A DNA stretch of 64,000 nucleotides. Source: Chryseobacterium sp. JM1. GTDB taxonomy: Bacteria; Bacteroidota; Bacteroidia; Flavobacteriales; Weeksellaceae. The DNA is taken from contig NZ_JPRN01000013.1 in NCBI RefSeq assembly GCF_000737715.1, positions 1 to 64,000 of the forward strand, read 5' to 3'. Positions 44,888 through 54,984 of this stretch are shown piece after piece. Numbering within the stretch: position 1 is the stretch's first letter; every line of letters begins with the position of its first letter. The translations under genes were made by a program, and so were the position numbers. The notes beneath the pieces were generated by a model that saw only the letters and a program-made list of their open reading frames with translations, did no database searches and was not told the DNA's origin.

Positions 44888-45334
44888 ATGAAAAATTGTA
44901 TGGACACCAAGGCAAAAAAACATCCTGTGATGGATCAGAATGTTATCAATAAATATGCGGTTAAGTTCGAAAATAAAACGATGAGCTGGGAAGGATTCCG
45001 GGGAAAGAAAAACAGTAAAATCATAGATACCAATCATTATTGTTTAACCTGTTTTTTAATCTATTGGAACTCAGCATCACAAATCAACGATTCATTGCTG
45101 CAGGATATTAATGCAGCTTTGTCGGATCCTGCCTTAGAAATTGAAAGTGATACGGCGACAGTAGATATCATCATGTGTAATCATCTGGTAGATTTTTATG
45201 ATCGTCAGGGCTATGTAAACAGTATACCTTTGAAGGATTTCAAGGAAATTGTAACCTTATGGAGAGATTTTCTGACTACCCGTCCTCTGAACGGCGCAAA
45301 AATTTACTTTACCTTCTTTGGATTCTCGTTCTGA
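44888..45334 (+). CDS. Hypothetical protein, soluble
   Basis: A 148-residue protein with no signal peptide or membrane helix. It has two segments that look like folded-domain cores (NHYCLTCFLIYWNSASQIND; VDFYDRQGYVNSIPLKDFKE) and ends with hydrophobic IYFTFFGFSF. No family is recognised. It starts 9 bases after the response regulator gene and may share its transcript; the next genes downstream belong to the T6SS toxin island, so an immunity-like role is possible but unsupported. Confidence 0.55.
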   Translation: MKNCMDTKAKKHPVMDQNVINKYAVKFENKTMSWEGFRGKKNSKIIDTNHYCLTCFLIYWNSASQINDSLLQDINAALSDPALEIESDTATVDIIMCNHLVDFYDRQGYVNSIPLKDFKEIVTLWRDFLTTRPLNGAKIYFTFFGFSF

Positions 45335-45587
45335 TTTTTTTGTGATTCTTTAGCCAGGCTAATCTGATCATCATATTTTGACGTGTAAGTTTAAAATATC
45401 AATCAAAATCCTGGATTTCCATACGCTACTCTTGGCTAGGAATGAAATTTATCTATCTTAGTAGTTCCTGTAACGTAATTCCGGACACATTGTATTTTTA
45501 TGTCAAAACGCATCTGTTTTATAGTTTTTTCTATTCGGATTCACGGGAAATGTAAAAAGTTTGGTATCATACAGAAATAAACAGCCT

Positions 45588-46682
45588 ATGAAAAATCCAG
45601 ATCAGGTAAATCCTTACCAATCGACGGTAAAAAAAACAGATTTTGGAATATTGACAACCCTAGTGTCAGAAGCCGGTGTTTCTACGCATGGAAGTGTTTC
45701 TTTCGGAGATAAAACCCTTTCAGCCAACTACGTTTATGATAGAATAGGAACCTATCAATTGGTCTACACCATCATCGATACAGACGGAAATACAGAAAGT
45801 TTTGCAGAAGATAATGGGATTTTGCCCACATTATTTTTAAGTCCGGCCCAGGAAAATTATGTTTCGTTTGTTCCTTATCATCCCGATAAAGAAATGGAGA
45901 TCAGTGTTCCGGTTTTTAACCGTGACAGTACAGAAATACCAAAGGGAAACAGACCTTTTACCGGAAAATTCATAGGAACGATCAATCAGTTTTCCATCTT
46001 TCATGAGGCAGATATCTGGTCTGAAACGAAGCCTGACAAAATGCTTTCCATCGAATTTAAAAACGATGCGATCAAAAAGAAGCACAACATTAAAATAGAC
46101 CTTCCGAGGAATAATAAAATATTCATCAATAATGGGGAGATTCATTTATTGGCTAATGATAAAAAAGGTTGGCTGCACAGACAGATTGATGAGTTGGGAA
46201 ATGTAATACGTGAAAGGTTTATTAATCCCAATAAAGAATGGTTTTGGGAAATACTCAGTCTGTCCTTTGAGGAAAATTCATACATTCTTTGTGAAGAAGA
46301 GGGAACAATATCGGTTGAGGTGATCACACCGGATCTTCAGTGTACGACTAAAGATATCGCGGATATAGACAATGAATTTTTCAATACCTGGCAGCCTGTA
46401 AAAATTGCTGAAGATACTTTTACCGCGAACTTCAACGGAGAATTCGGAAACGGCTGGTTCACAATAAAAAATGATAAATTGTTGGAATTATTTTACAGCA
46501 AAAATGAAAAAGGCTACAGAAATATATTGACCGATGAGGTTTTGCCCATGGAGAAGGAAGATATGATTATTTCAAGCATCAATAAAACTGGGGAAGGGAG
46601 TTATGCCGTTATTTTTTATCCATTGGATGACCGGAAGACGAAAAATAAAGAGTTGCTTATTTTGAACCGGAAGATTAAATAA
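45588..46682 (+). CDS. Hypothetical soluble protein upstream of the VgrG gene
   Basis: From ATG 45588 the product has 364 residues; a TTG at 45561 would add nine. There is no signal peptide. The sequence is beta-rich, with several DxxGN and Gly-Trp turns (IIDTDGNTESFAEDNG; NGWFTIKNDKLLELFYSKNE), possibly a propeller-like fold. No family is recognised. It lies before the VgrG/Rhs genes and in the same direction with 473 bases between, so a link to the toxin island is only positional. Confidence 0.6.
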   Translation: MKNPDQVNPYQSTVKKTDFGILTTLVSEAGVSTHGSVSFGDKTLSANYVYDRIGTYQLVYTIIDTDGNTESFAEDNGILPTLFLSPAQENYVSFVPYHPDKEMEISVPVFNRDSTEIPKGNRPFTGKFIGTINQFSIFHEADIWSETKPDKMLSIEFKNDAIKKKHNIKIDLPRNNKIFINNGEIHLLANDKKGWLHRQIDELGNVIRERFINPNKEWFWEILSLSFEENSYILCEEEGTISVEVITPDLQCTTKDIADIDNEFFNTWQPVKIAEDTFTANFNGEFGNGWFTIKNDKLLELFYSKNEKGYRNILTDEVLPMEKEDMIISSINKTGEGSYAVIFYPLDDRKTKNKELLILNRKIK

Positions 46683-47155
46683 TTTCAACCGAAAAAAAAT
46701 TAACATAAACACTTTAAAATACAAAACTTAAACAGGTTTTCTGTAAGATAATCTAATTTAAATTTCCTATTATCTGTAATTCGTTAATTCATAGTATTTT
46801 ATTGTCTCAAATTGATCCTGTGTTTTCCCCTGAATTCAATCGTAGAATTACGACAATTTTCCAAAAAACAGCTAATTCATTTGCCTGTGATTTTTTTATG
46901 TGATAAATTTCAAAACCAAACCACAGAAAAAACTTATGAAAAAAAACCGAATTGATCTAAAGCTATTACTGATAAGTAGTTAAGGCAGAGTTTATTCGAG
47001 AAAAGCTCTGATAGAACCATCTCAGAACAATCAAAACTGTACTTGCAAAAGGAGACCGATGCTGAGTACCGGTTGTTTATATGAGCAGAATGGTCTCATT
47101 TCTCTTAAGGAAGAAATTCCGTTTTCACATCCACACTACCGAAAAAAAGTATACT
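46683..47155. other. Intergenic region before the VgrG gene
   Basis: These 473 bases have no supported gene or terminator. An in-frame ATG at 47081 could extend VgrG by 25 residues, but the extension is basic and unlike known VgrG starts. Confidence 0.4.
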
Positions 47156-49243
47156 ATGTTTCAAGAAGGAAAGAATCTGTCCAAGAAGGGACTAGATTCA
47201 GCTAAAATAGATATAGCCGACAACATTCAGGACGTTGTAAAAAATAAGGATTCACAAAAAGCCGTGTCACAGATAAAAACAGTGAGTGATACAGCGCAAA
47301 ATTTTATGAATCAGCCTTTTATGCAAAATACTCCGACTGTTATAGAGAATAAAGTATGGGCAAAGCAGCCCACCTCCAATATCTTCAATGCCCAGGCCAT
47401 CCCTGAAAGTGCCATTGCAGGAATCAACAGAGTCGTGAAACTTGAAATTTTTGTTGAAGGAAAACCAATCAAATTTTTCAAACACTTTAAGCTGACCCAA
47501 AGTGCCGTTAAACACCATGAATTTAATCTGACGCTTGCCCACGATACCCTCGGAAGCGCCGAAAACCATAACCTGGAAGAAGCCCAAAGCTTTCTGGGAA
47601 AAAGAATCACTGTCGTCTTCAAATACAAAGATGTAGAAGACGGACCTGAAAGAAACTTCGTCGGTGTTATTACCGAAGTAGGATTCGATCAGGATAACGG
47701 AAGCCTTGGAAATGTCATTCTTACAGGCTACAGCCCAACGATCCTGCTGGATTCTGCTCCCCATACCCAAAGTTTTGGAGGCAAGCAGGAAATCAGCCTC
47801 AACAATATTGCAGATCATGTCATCAAAGAAGGTTTAGGAGCCAGTAAATTTGATGTCCGGGTAGATGCGCAGTATGGGAATATTTCTTACAGTTCCCAGT
47901 ATCATGAGACCCATTACAATTATCTGGCAAGAATGGCAGAAGCCTATGGAGAACAGTTTTTCTATGATGGAGAAGTTCTGCATTTCGGAAAACTGCCCCC
48001 TCAGCAAAAACCGGTAAAGCTTACGTACGGAAGCAATGTAGCTGATGTGAAAATTAAGATGTTAGCTCAACATGTGAAGCCTTCTTTTTACGGATATAAC
48101 AGCAGTAAAAACGAAAAACTCACAGCCGGAGCTTCAAAAATAAACCATACCTCAGATATTGCGAGGCGTGCTTACGAAATTTCAGAAAAGACGTTTATCA
48201 CTCCATCATTAAGCATAGCTCCTATAAAGGCTTCAAAAGTAATGGATATTGATGTTTCCCAAAAAGGCGCTGCCGGAAGCAATTCAGTAGATGTATTCAC
48301 CACTTCCGGAACCACTTCCGTACCGTTTTTATATCCGGGATGTACGGCAGATATCGAAATGCGTAAACCGGATACCAATGAAACTTCCTATTTTACAAAA
48401 CTGATGATGACGGAAGTAAGACATGAAGTAGACGCACGAGGATATTATACAGGATCTTTTGACGCGATTGCTGCAGATACCGGTTTTATGCCGAGACCTC
48501 AGTTCAATTATCCAAAAGCAGAACCTCAGTTTGCAAAGATCATTTCCAACACGGATCCATTAAACCAGGGAAGGGTACAGGTACAGTTCGACTGGCAAAA
48601 CGGTCCCGATACGACAGAATTTATCAGGGTCATGACTCCCGATGGAGGAAGCAGCGATAAAGTAAGTAAAAACCGTGGATTTATGGCCATTCCGGAAGTA
48701 GATGATCAAATTATGGTCAATTTTGTTCACCAGCATCCTGACCGTCCTTTTGTGATGGGCGGAATGTTTCACGGTGGTGCCGGAGGCGGAGGCGGACAGG
48801 GCAATAATATCAAAAGCCTCAGCAGTAAAAGCGGACATATCGTAAGCCTTGATGATGCCGGTGCGATCACCATTAAAGATAAATCAGGCGGCAACATCAT
48901 AACGGTAGACGGAACCAATACCATTTCCGCAGTAGCCAGTAAGAAAATTTCTTTGGACAACGGAAAATCATCCATTGTCATTGAGGATGAAACCATTACG
49001 ATTCATGCTAAAAATATTCATGTGGTAGGCGAAACCATTGTGTCTATGGGAAGTGGTAAAGCGGGAGTAGAGCTGAGTTCGAAAGAAAATGTAGCAGCCG
49101 TAAGCGGAGTGACAGTCACTGCATCCGGAAGCAAAGAAGTTCAAATCACAGGAAAAGAGACAAGCATCAGCGGAGCTAAGGTTTCAATGAATGGAGATGG
49201 GGAGACTATCATTACAGGAGGTTTGGTTAAACTGAATTCTTAA
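47156..49243 (+). CDS. vgrG: T6SS spike protein VgrG
   Basis: From ATG 47156 the product has 695 residues. The N-terminal gp27/gp44-like region (about 90-420) is followed by a gp5-like OB fold (QFAKIISNTDPLNQGRVQVQ; VMTPDGGSSDKVSKNRGF; HQHPDRPFVMGGMFHGGAGG). A C-terminal beta-helix of short repeats then follows (GHIVSLDDAGAITIKDKSGG; SISGAKVSMNGDGETIITGG). This is the normal VgrG layout for the Bacteroidota subtype (T6SS-iii). No other structural T6SS genes are in the window, so this is an orphan toxin-delivery module. The next gene is 2 bases downstream. Confidence 0.9.
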   Translation: MFQEGKNLSKKGLDSAKIDIADNIQDVVKNKDSQKAVSQIKTVSDTAQNFMNQPFMQNTPTVIENKVWAKQPTSNIFNAQAIPESAIAGINRVVKLEIFVEGKPIKFFKHFKLTQSAVKHHEFNLTLAHDTLGSAENHNLEEAQSFLGKRITVVFKYKDVEDGPERNFVGVITEVGFDQDNGSLGNVILTGYSPTILLDSAPHTQSFGGKQEISLNNIADHVIKEGLGASKFDVRVDAQYGNISYSSQYHETHYNYLARMAEAYGEQFFYDGEVLHFGKLPPQQKPVKLTYGSNVADVKIKMLAQHVKPSFYGYNSSKNEKLTAGASKINHTSDIARRAYEISEKTFITPSLSIAPIKASKVMDIDVSQKGAAGSNSVDVFTTSGTTSVPFLYPGCTADIEMRKPDTNETSYFTKLMMTEVRHEVDARGYYTGSFDAIAADTGFMPRPQFNYPKAEPQFAKIISNTDPLNQGRVQVQFDWQNGPDTTEFIRVMTPDGGSSDKVSKNRGFMAIPEVDDQIMVNFVHQHPDRPFVMGGMFHGGAGGGGGQGNNIKSLSSKSGHIVSLDDAGAITIKDKSGGNIITVDGTNTISAVASKKISLDNGKSSIVIEDETITIHAKNIHVVGETIVSMGSGKAGVELSSKENVAAVSGVTVTASGSKEVQITGKETSISGAKVSMNGDGETIITGGLVKLNS

Positions 49244-49245
49244 TT

Positions 49246-50637
49246 ATGGAAACATCTTCAATAGCACAGGAATATTATAAATTGAGAAATCTGTGGTCTG
49301 CAGCCGAAAAAAAACAGTCATGGAAACTGGCGGTTTGGGTGGCACAGTATGCAGATGTGGAGATCATCGATAAGTTTATGCAGATCGAACAGTCTCCTGT
49401 GGGAGAAGCCAACGATATTTTTTTTCGTTTCGAAACCGAATACAACGGCAACAGGGAATGGTTTGAAGAACAGTTATGGAATGAATTTCTCACCTGGTTT
49501 ACCCCCCATCCGGATAAAAATAAAGACCTTCACCGGGCGCTTTGGGAAAATAATATGATCAGGGAAGCATTCGTTCCGGATGATAAGCTTCCACCCAATA
49601 TATCCAGTCTCTTTAGTGAGCTGGAACGCCTTAAGATGAGTATAACAGATCAAACGGAAGATTTTTATTTCTGTCTGTATTTTCCTCTTTTGGCCCATTC
49701 CAAACAAAATATAGCCCACTGGTTTCAGCAGGTCATCGAAACGGTACCGGATGATCTACGCCTCATAACCATGGATCTTGCAGAAGAAAGACGCGTGGAA
49801 CTGCAGGGTAAAAAGAACGGAGAATCTCTTTATCACTATCTGCATCCAAAGCTCAAAATGGCAGAAGCTATTAAAAATGAGATGTACAAAGCAAGCGACA
49901 GCTATAATACTGTTGACCCGGATGCCAGATTCAGAAAACAGGTCATTGTGGTCATGGATTCTACTACCAAGAAAATACAGAACCGTACAGATGTAGAAGT
50001 AAAACGCCTCTTGAATATTACAGAAGAGATTGACACTGTATCTTCAAAAATAGCAGGTTTACTGGTCGCATCACAGGCCTATTTTTCCATACAGAATACT
50101 AAAAAAAGCGAAGAATATACAGATAAAGCCCTGGAAGAATCCTCAAAAGCGATGCAGGAAGACGATGCTACGGGATATCCGGTCTGGAAATCGTGCATGC
50201 TTTTAAAGGCAGCATTATTATACGGAAACAAAAAAACGGATCCAGCTTTATTGATTTATGAAGAGCTGTCCGAAAAAGCCTCCGAGCGTCAGGATGTCTA
50301 TTATATCATGGAGGCGAACAGACTTATTGCTCATATTTATTACGAAAAGAACAATGTGCAGAAAGCCTTTGAAAATGTACTGTTTTCTTTGGCAGCAGGA
50401 GCCTATTTAGATATCAGTGTAAGAAGACAGTCTACTTTTTTACATGCAGCATTTATGGCACTTTATTTAGGCGGACAGATCAAAACACCCACAGAAGTAA
50501 ACGAAATAAAACTGCAGCTGGCAGATTGGTTAGGTGATGACTGGGAAATGTTATTGGCGCAGGCTGGAGTAGATTCAGCAGCGTTAAAAATGGACCAGTC
50601 CGTTTGGAAAAAGCAATTATCAAAACTTAAAAACTAA
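49246..50637 (+). CDS. Putative T6SS adaptor or chaperone between VgrG and Rhs
   Basis: The 463-residue product has no signal peptide. It opens with a Trp-rich helical stretch (YYKLRNLWSAAEKKQSWKLA) and carries TPR-like pairs in its C-terminal half (AGLLVASQAYFSIQNTKKSE; ILQ-free AHIYYEKNNVQKAFENVLF). No named family is recognised. Its position, 2 bases after VgrG and 3 before the Rhs toxin, is the one occupied in other T6SS islands by adaptors that load an effector on VgrG (for example DUF4123 or DUF2169 proteins). A loading role is therefore inferred, not shown. Confidence 0.6.
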   Translation: METSSIAQEYYKLRNLWSAAEKKQSWKLAVWVAQYADVEIIDKFMQIEQSPVGEANDIFFRFETEYNGNREWFEEQLWNEFLTWFTPHPDKNKDLHRALWENNMIREAFVPDDKLPPNISSLFSELERLKMSITDQTEDFYFCLYFPLLAHSKQNIAHWFQQVIETVPDDLRLITMDLAEERRVELQGKKNGESLYHYLHPKLKMAEAIKNEMYKASDSYNTVDPDARFRKQVIVVMDSTTKKIQNRTDVEVKRLLNITEEIDTVSSKIAGLLVASQAYFSIQNTKKSEEYTDKALEESSKAMQEDDATGYPVWKSCMLLKAALLYGNKKTDPALLIYEELSEKASERQDVYYIMEANRLIAHIYYEKNNVQKAFENVLFSLAAGAYLDISVRRQSTFLHAAFMALYLGGQIKTPTEVNEIKLQLADWLGDDWEMLLAQAGVDSAALKMDQSVWKKQLSKLKN

Positions 50638-50640
50638 CCT

Positions 50641-53600
50641 ATGTCTGATTTAATAGGAAAAGTAGCCACATCACCCGCCCCGCGAAGAGGCTTCGGTGAA
50701 TTGTTTGGAGAAGCCAAAAACAAACTGGATCATTTGCAGAAAGATATGGCCAGTATTCTTCCAGCCATGCCCGGAATGCCTGTAGGAAAATATTTTGATC
50801 TCGCGATTGGGATAGATTTCCACGAAACCATTTTTCCGCCAATGCCTTTGTTGCCGGTACCGCATATCGGGATGGTTTTCGATATCATGAGCGCCATAAT
50901 GAATGCCATTTCAAGCATTTTACCCGAACCTCCGGCTCCTCCCGCAGATGGTTCTGAACCTCCAACAAGCTTAGCTTCTATCTGTACAGCGATTGTCAAC
51001 GGAATGAAGCCATCCGTTCAGGTTCACGGACAATGGGTAGCCAATGCAGGTACGGGGATTCAGCATTTGCCAGGGATCTTTTTACATATCCCGTTTCCCA
51101 TCGTAAAACCTATTGCAAGCTCAGAAATGTTCTTGGGAAGCAGCACTGTTTTAGCAGATGGCGGGCCGTGCAGTACCCAGTTTCACCTTGCTTTATCATG
51201 TAACCTGATTGGGATTCCGGCACCGTTCCGTATTACAAAACCAAAACCAAAGGTTGCTTTAATGGCGCCTACTTCCATGCTGCTGATCATCACTTCAGCC
51301 GGAAAGCCTGTTCTAGCAGGTGGTCCGCCAACGATTGATCTTTTCCAGCTGGCCATGAGTCTCGGTTTAAAAGGAATGGGAAAATTATGGAAAAAAGCAG
51401 GCAACAAATTACAGGATTTCATTCACAGGGTTCAGCCTAATAAACCTAAGCTGGCCAAAGTATTACAGCCGGTAAAATGCCGTTTGTTCGGTGAACCTGT
51501 AGATGCTGCCACTGGAAGAGTATATTCCACCAACACCGATATTGAATTGCCGGGACCTATTCCTTTTGTATGGCAGCGTACCTACTACAGTGATGCTGAG
51601 GTAAACGGACCATTGGGCTTTAACTGGCATCACAGCTACAATATGGGGCTTTTTGACTTGCAGAATGATTTTGCATCCGTGCGTTTATCAGACGGACGGG
51701 AAACTGTAGTTCCGTTGCTCGATTTAGGCGAAAAATATTTTAACAGAAAAGAACAGCTCACCTTTAGCAAAGATGAAAAAGGATATGTATTAATTGATTC
51801 CAATAAACTGCAATACCGTTTCAATGGGGCACTGAATCAGGAAGGTTATAGAATGCTTTCTTCAATAGCCACCGCAGAGGGATTTACAATAAGTTTTGAT
51901 TATCATTCCAATGGATGTTTAAAAAAGATAACAGACAGCACAGGCAAAATCATAAAGGTAGAAACCGATTCTGATCATCGCATTATCCGTCTCTACACCG
52001 TTGCTGAAAACCGTGAGATCACCTATATCCAGTACAGTTATGACGATCTGGGAAATATGGTATACAATAAAGATGTGATAGGAGCAGAAAAGCATTTCCG
52101 CTATAAGGGTCATTTATTGGTTCAGCTGACCAACCAGACCGGGCAGAATTTTTACTGGGAATATGAAGGAGCAGGTGATGATGCCAAATGTATCCATACC
52201 TGGGGCGACGGCGGTGTACTGGAATATTTTACAGAATATAATCCGGGACAAACCATTACCAAAAACAGTTTAGGCTTCACGGCAGAATACTTTTATGATG
52301 ACAGCAAACTGATCTATAAAATAATAGACGAAAACGGAGGCGTTACTCATCAGAAATACAATCAGTATCAGGAGCTTGAATTAGTGATCAATGCAGAAGG
52401 TTTCACAAAGAAATACCTGTACACTGAAAACGGTTTATTAAAAACAATTGAGAACGAAAATAACGGGCAGAACCAGTTTCAATATGACGATGCTTTGAAT
52501 TTAGTTAAAATAACAAGTCCGGGAGGTGCAGAAATAGAATGGACCTATGATGAATTCAACCGGATTGTTCAAAAGAAGCTTCCTTCTGGGGAAAAGCTTC
52601 ATTATCAGTATAAAGACAGGCACCTCAGAAAAATTACGGATGACAAAAACCGTTCGGTTCACTTTTTCTATGACCAGTCGCATCAGCTGGTACAGATGAT
52701 TTATCCCAATGAAACTTACAGCAAATGGGATTATGATGAACTGGGAAATGTGATAAGCGAGCGTGATCCAAGGGGAAATTTAACGTTTTTTCAATATGAT
52801 GATGCCGGAAATGTGATCTACTTAAAAGAACCTGACGGAAACGAGCATTATTTCGAATATGACACCTCATACAATATTATTCATGCGAAGGACGACTTAC
52901 ATGATGTGAGGTTCAGATATGGCAGCTTGGGGATTTTACTGAGCCGCACACAGAACAATCGTACAGTAAAGTTCGGATATGATACGGAATTACAGTTAAA
53001 AAGTATCAGCAATGAAAAAGGTGAAGTATACCGCTTTGCGCTGGACGGAGTAGGTGATGTGATCAGTGAATGGGGATTTGACGGATTGCACCGTCAGTAT
53101 GAACGGGATGCAGTAGGCAGAGTGAAAAAAGTAGCCCGCCCGGACAACCGCTGGACAGAATATGACTATGACGGCATTGGAAATATCATTGCAGAACAGC
53201 ACAGTGATCTTTCATTCACCGGATACAGCTACAATAAAGACGGATTTTTAATCGGTGGATTAAACCAGGATATCAGCATAAAAATACAGCGTGGAAAAGA
53301 TGGCCGCATCATTAAAGAACAACAGGGCCAGCATTGGGTTAGTAAAACAGTTGATCAACAAAATGATTCTTTATTGACAGCAAGTTCATTGGGAGCCCAC
53401 ATTACCAGTCAGTATAACCATTTCGGACAGCTCAATACCATGGAAAGCGGAAGCTGGAAATCCCAATGGCAATACGATGCCACAGGACTGGAAATACAGC
53501 GCGATCTTACCGGCGGTATCAGTCAGATTACAGAACATGATCAGCAGGGCAGAGTAGTTCGCCGAAGTATCAACAGTCATAATGTGGAGAAAAGCCGTAC

Positions 53601-54981
53601 ACGGTATATGTGGGGAACTGCGAACCGCTTACTGAAAACTGTCAATGAAATCACCGGAACGAGTGCCAGTTTCAATTACGATGCCTGGGATAATCTGGTG
53701 AGCGGAACCTACCAAAGCGGTAAAGAAACGGATACCATTTATAAGGCTCCGGATGCTATCGGTAACCTTTTTGAAACTCCTAACCAAACTGACCGAAGCT
53801 ATGGACCGGGAGGAAAACTGCTGACCGATATACGGTATAATTATTACTACGATGCAGAAGGAAACCTGATTTTTAAAGAATTCAGGAAAAGTACCCAACG
53901 GGCAGCTATTTCCTCTTCCACCGTAGAGCATAAGTATGGAATCAGCCTGATGGGGAGCGGTGTAGGTTGGCAGTATGAATGGAAAGGAAACGGAATGCTT
54001 GCCAAAGTAATATTGCCACAGGGGGGGGAAGTCAGTTTTGCATATGATCCTCTGGGACGGCGTATTGCCAAACAGTATAAAAATAAAGTAACTCGCTGGT
54101 TATGGGATGAAGATGTCCCTTTACATGAATGGCAGTATGACGGAGAATTCCCACCAAAGCTGAGTATTGATCAAGAAAATAATGTAGAGGAAGCTTCTGA
54201 ATCTGCAGAAAATGTAATAACTTGGCTCTATCAGGACGGAAGCTTTGTGCCTTGTGGAAAAATTGTTGGAGAAGAAGAGTTTAGTGTCATCAGCGATTAT
54301 TTGGGAACACCAACGCATGCTTATGATCATGAAGGTATTCTTGTCTGGGAAAGGGAATTGGATGTATATGGTTCTCTGCGAAAAGGGGATAATGAGTTTG
54401 TTCCGTTTTTATACCAGGGACAGTATGTGGATGGAGAAACAGGGTTGGTTTATAACCGTTTTCGGTATTATGATAATGAGAGTGGAAATTATATAAGCCA
54501 AGATCCCATTAGGTTAGCCGGCGACATTCTTAATCTTTATAATTATGTTAGTGATAGCAATATTTGGGTTGATAATTTAGGTTTACATTTTGGTTCGGGT
54601 AAAGGGCAACACTCAGCAAAGTTTTTCTTATATGATGAAAATGGCAAGCTTATCGATAAAGGTTCCATGAAAAGTGGGGGAATGACTGTAGAAGAGAGAG
54701 CATTAGGTTTTCCCAAATCCTCTCTTGCAACTCATACTGAAGCAAGAATTACTAAAAACGTTCCATTATCTAAAGGACAACGTCTAGATATAATTGGGCA
54801 ATATCCTCCTTGCTGTTCGTGCAAAGGAAAAATGCGTTCAGCTACAAATGGTACAGGCGGCATTGTTTCTTATACTTGGATGGATGACAACGGTAAAATG
54901 CAGATAGTTCAATGGCAAAAGAATAAGAAAGTAGTAGATAGTACAAGTAAAAATAAAAAATTACATCCAAAACATCATTAA
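50641..54981 (+). CDS. T6SS Rhs effector with C-terminal deaminase-type toxin
   Basis: A 1446-residue polymorphic toxin. The N-terminus (1-270) has hydrophobic Gly/Pro-rich PAAR-like segments that would sit on the VgrG tip. A DUF6531 start (RLFGEPVDAATGRVYSTNTD) and many YD repeats form the Rhs shell to about residue 1300. The core ends with WVDNLGL at 1309-1315, the site where such proteins cut themselves; the usual DPLGL is DNLGL here. Residues 1316-1446 carry HTEAR (H1365, E1367) and PCCSC (C1391, C1394), the zinc and catalytic motifs of the cytidine deaminase fold, resembling Pput_2613-type toxins. The toxin-coding end is more AT-rich than the core. Confidence 0.9.
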   Translation: MSDLIGKVATSPAPRRGFGELFGEAKNKLDHLQKDMASILPAMPGMPVGKYFDLAIGIDFHETIFPPMPLLPVPHIGMVFDIMSAIMNAISSILPEPPAPPADGSEPPTSLASICTAIVNGMKPSVQVHGQWVANAGTGIQHLPGIFLHIPFPIVKPIASSEMFLGSSTVLADGGPCSTQFHLALSCNLIGIPAPFRITKPKPKVALMAPTSMLLIITSAGKPVLAGGPPTIDLFQLAMSLGLKGMGKLWKKAGNKLQDFIHRVQPNKPKLAKVLQPVKCRLFGEPVDAATGRVYSTNTDIELPGPIPFVWQRTYYSDAEVNGPLGFNWHHSYNMGLFDLQNDFASVRLSDGRETVVPLLDLGEKYFNRKEQLTFSKDEKGYVLIDSNKLQYRFNGALNQEGYRMLSSIATAEGFTISFDYHSNGCLKKITDSTGKIIKVETDSDHRIIRLYTVAENREITYIQYSYDDLGNMVYNKDVIGAEKHFRYKGHLLVQLTNQTGQNFYWEYEGAGDDAKCIHTWGDGGVLEYFTEYNPGQTITKNSLGFTAEYFYDDSKLIYKIIDENGGVTHQKYNQYQELELVINAEGFTKKYLYTENGLLKTIENENNGQNQFQYDDALNLVKITSPGGAEIEWTYDEFNRIVQKKLPSGEKLHYQYKDRHLRKITDDKNRSVHFFYDQSHQLVQMIYPNETYSKWDYDELGNVISERDPRGNLTFFQYDDAGNVIYLKEPDGNEHYFEYDTSYNIIHAKDDLHDVRFRYGSLGILLSRTQNNRTVKFGYDTELQLKSISNEKGEVYRFALDGVGDVISEWGFDGLHRQYERDAVGRVKKVARPDNRWTEYDYDGIGNIIAEQHSDLSFTGYSYNKDGFLIGGLNQDISIKIQRGKDGRIIKEQQGQHWVSKTVDQQNDSLLTASSLGAHITSQYNHFGQLNTMESGSWKSQWQYDATGLEIQRDLTGGISQITEHDQQGRVVRRSINSHNVEKSRTRYMWGTANRLLKTVNEITGTSASFNYDAWDNLVSGTYQSGKETDTIYKAPDAIGNLFETPNQTDRSYGPGGKLLTDIRYNYYYDAEGNLIFKEFRKSTQRAAISSSTVEHKYGISLMGSGVGWQYEWKGNGMLAKVILPQGGEVSFAYDPLGRRIAKQYKNKVTRWLWDEDVPLHEWQYDGEFPPKLSIDQENNVEEASESAENVITWLYQDGSFVPCGKIVGEEEFSVISDYLGTPTHAYDHEGILVWERELDVYGSLRKGDNEFVPFLYQGQYVDGETGLVYNRFRYYDNESGNYISQDPIRLAGDILNLYNYVSDSNIWVDNLGLHFGSGKGQHSAKFFLYDENGKLIDKGSMKSGGMTVEERALGFPKSSLATHTEARITKNVPLSKGQRLDIIGQYPPCCSCKGKMRSATNGTGGIVSYTWMDDNGKMQIVQWQKNKKVVDSTSKNKKLHPKHH

Positions 54982-54984
54982 AAT

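Noticed and set aside
47267..47818. 183-codon minus-strand frame inside the VgrG gene
   Set aside because: It overlaps the conserved VgrG N-terminal domain and shows no domain or start signals.
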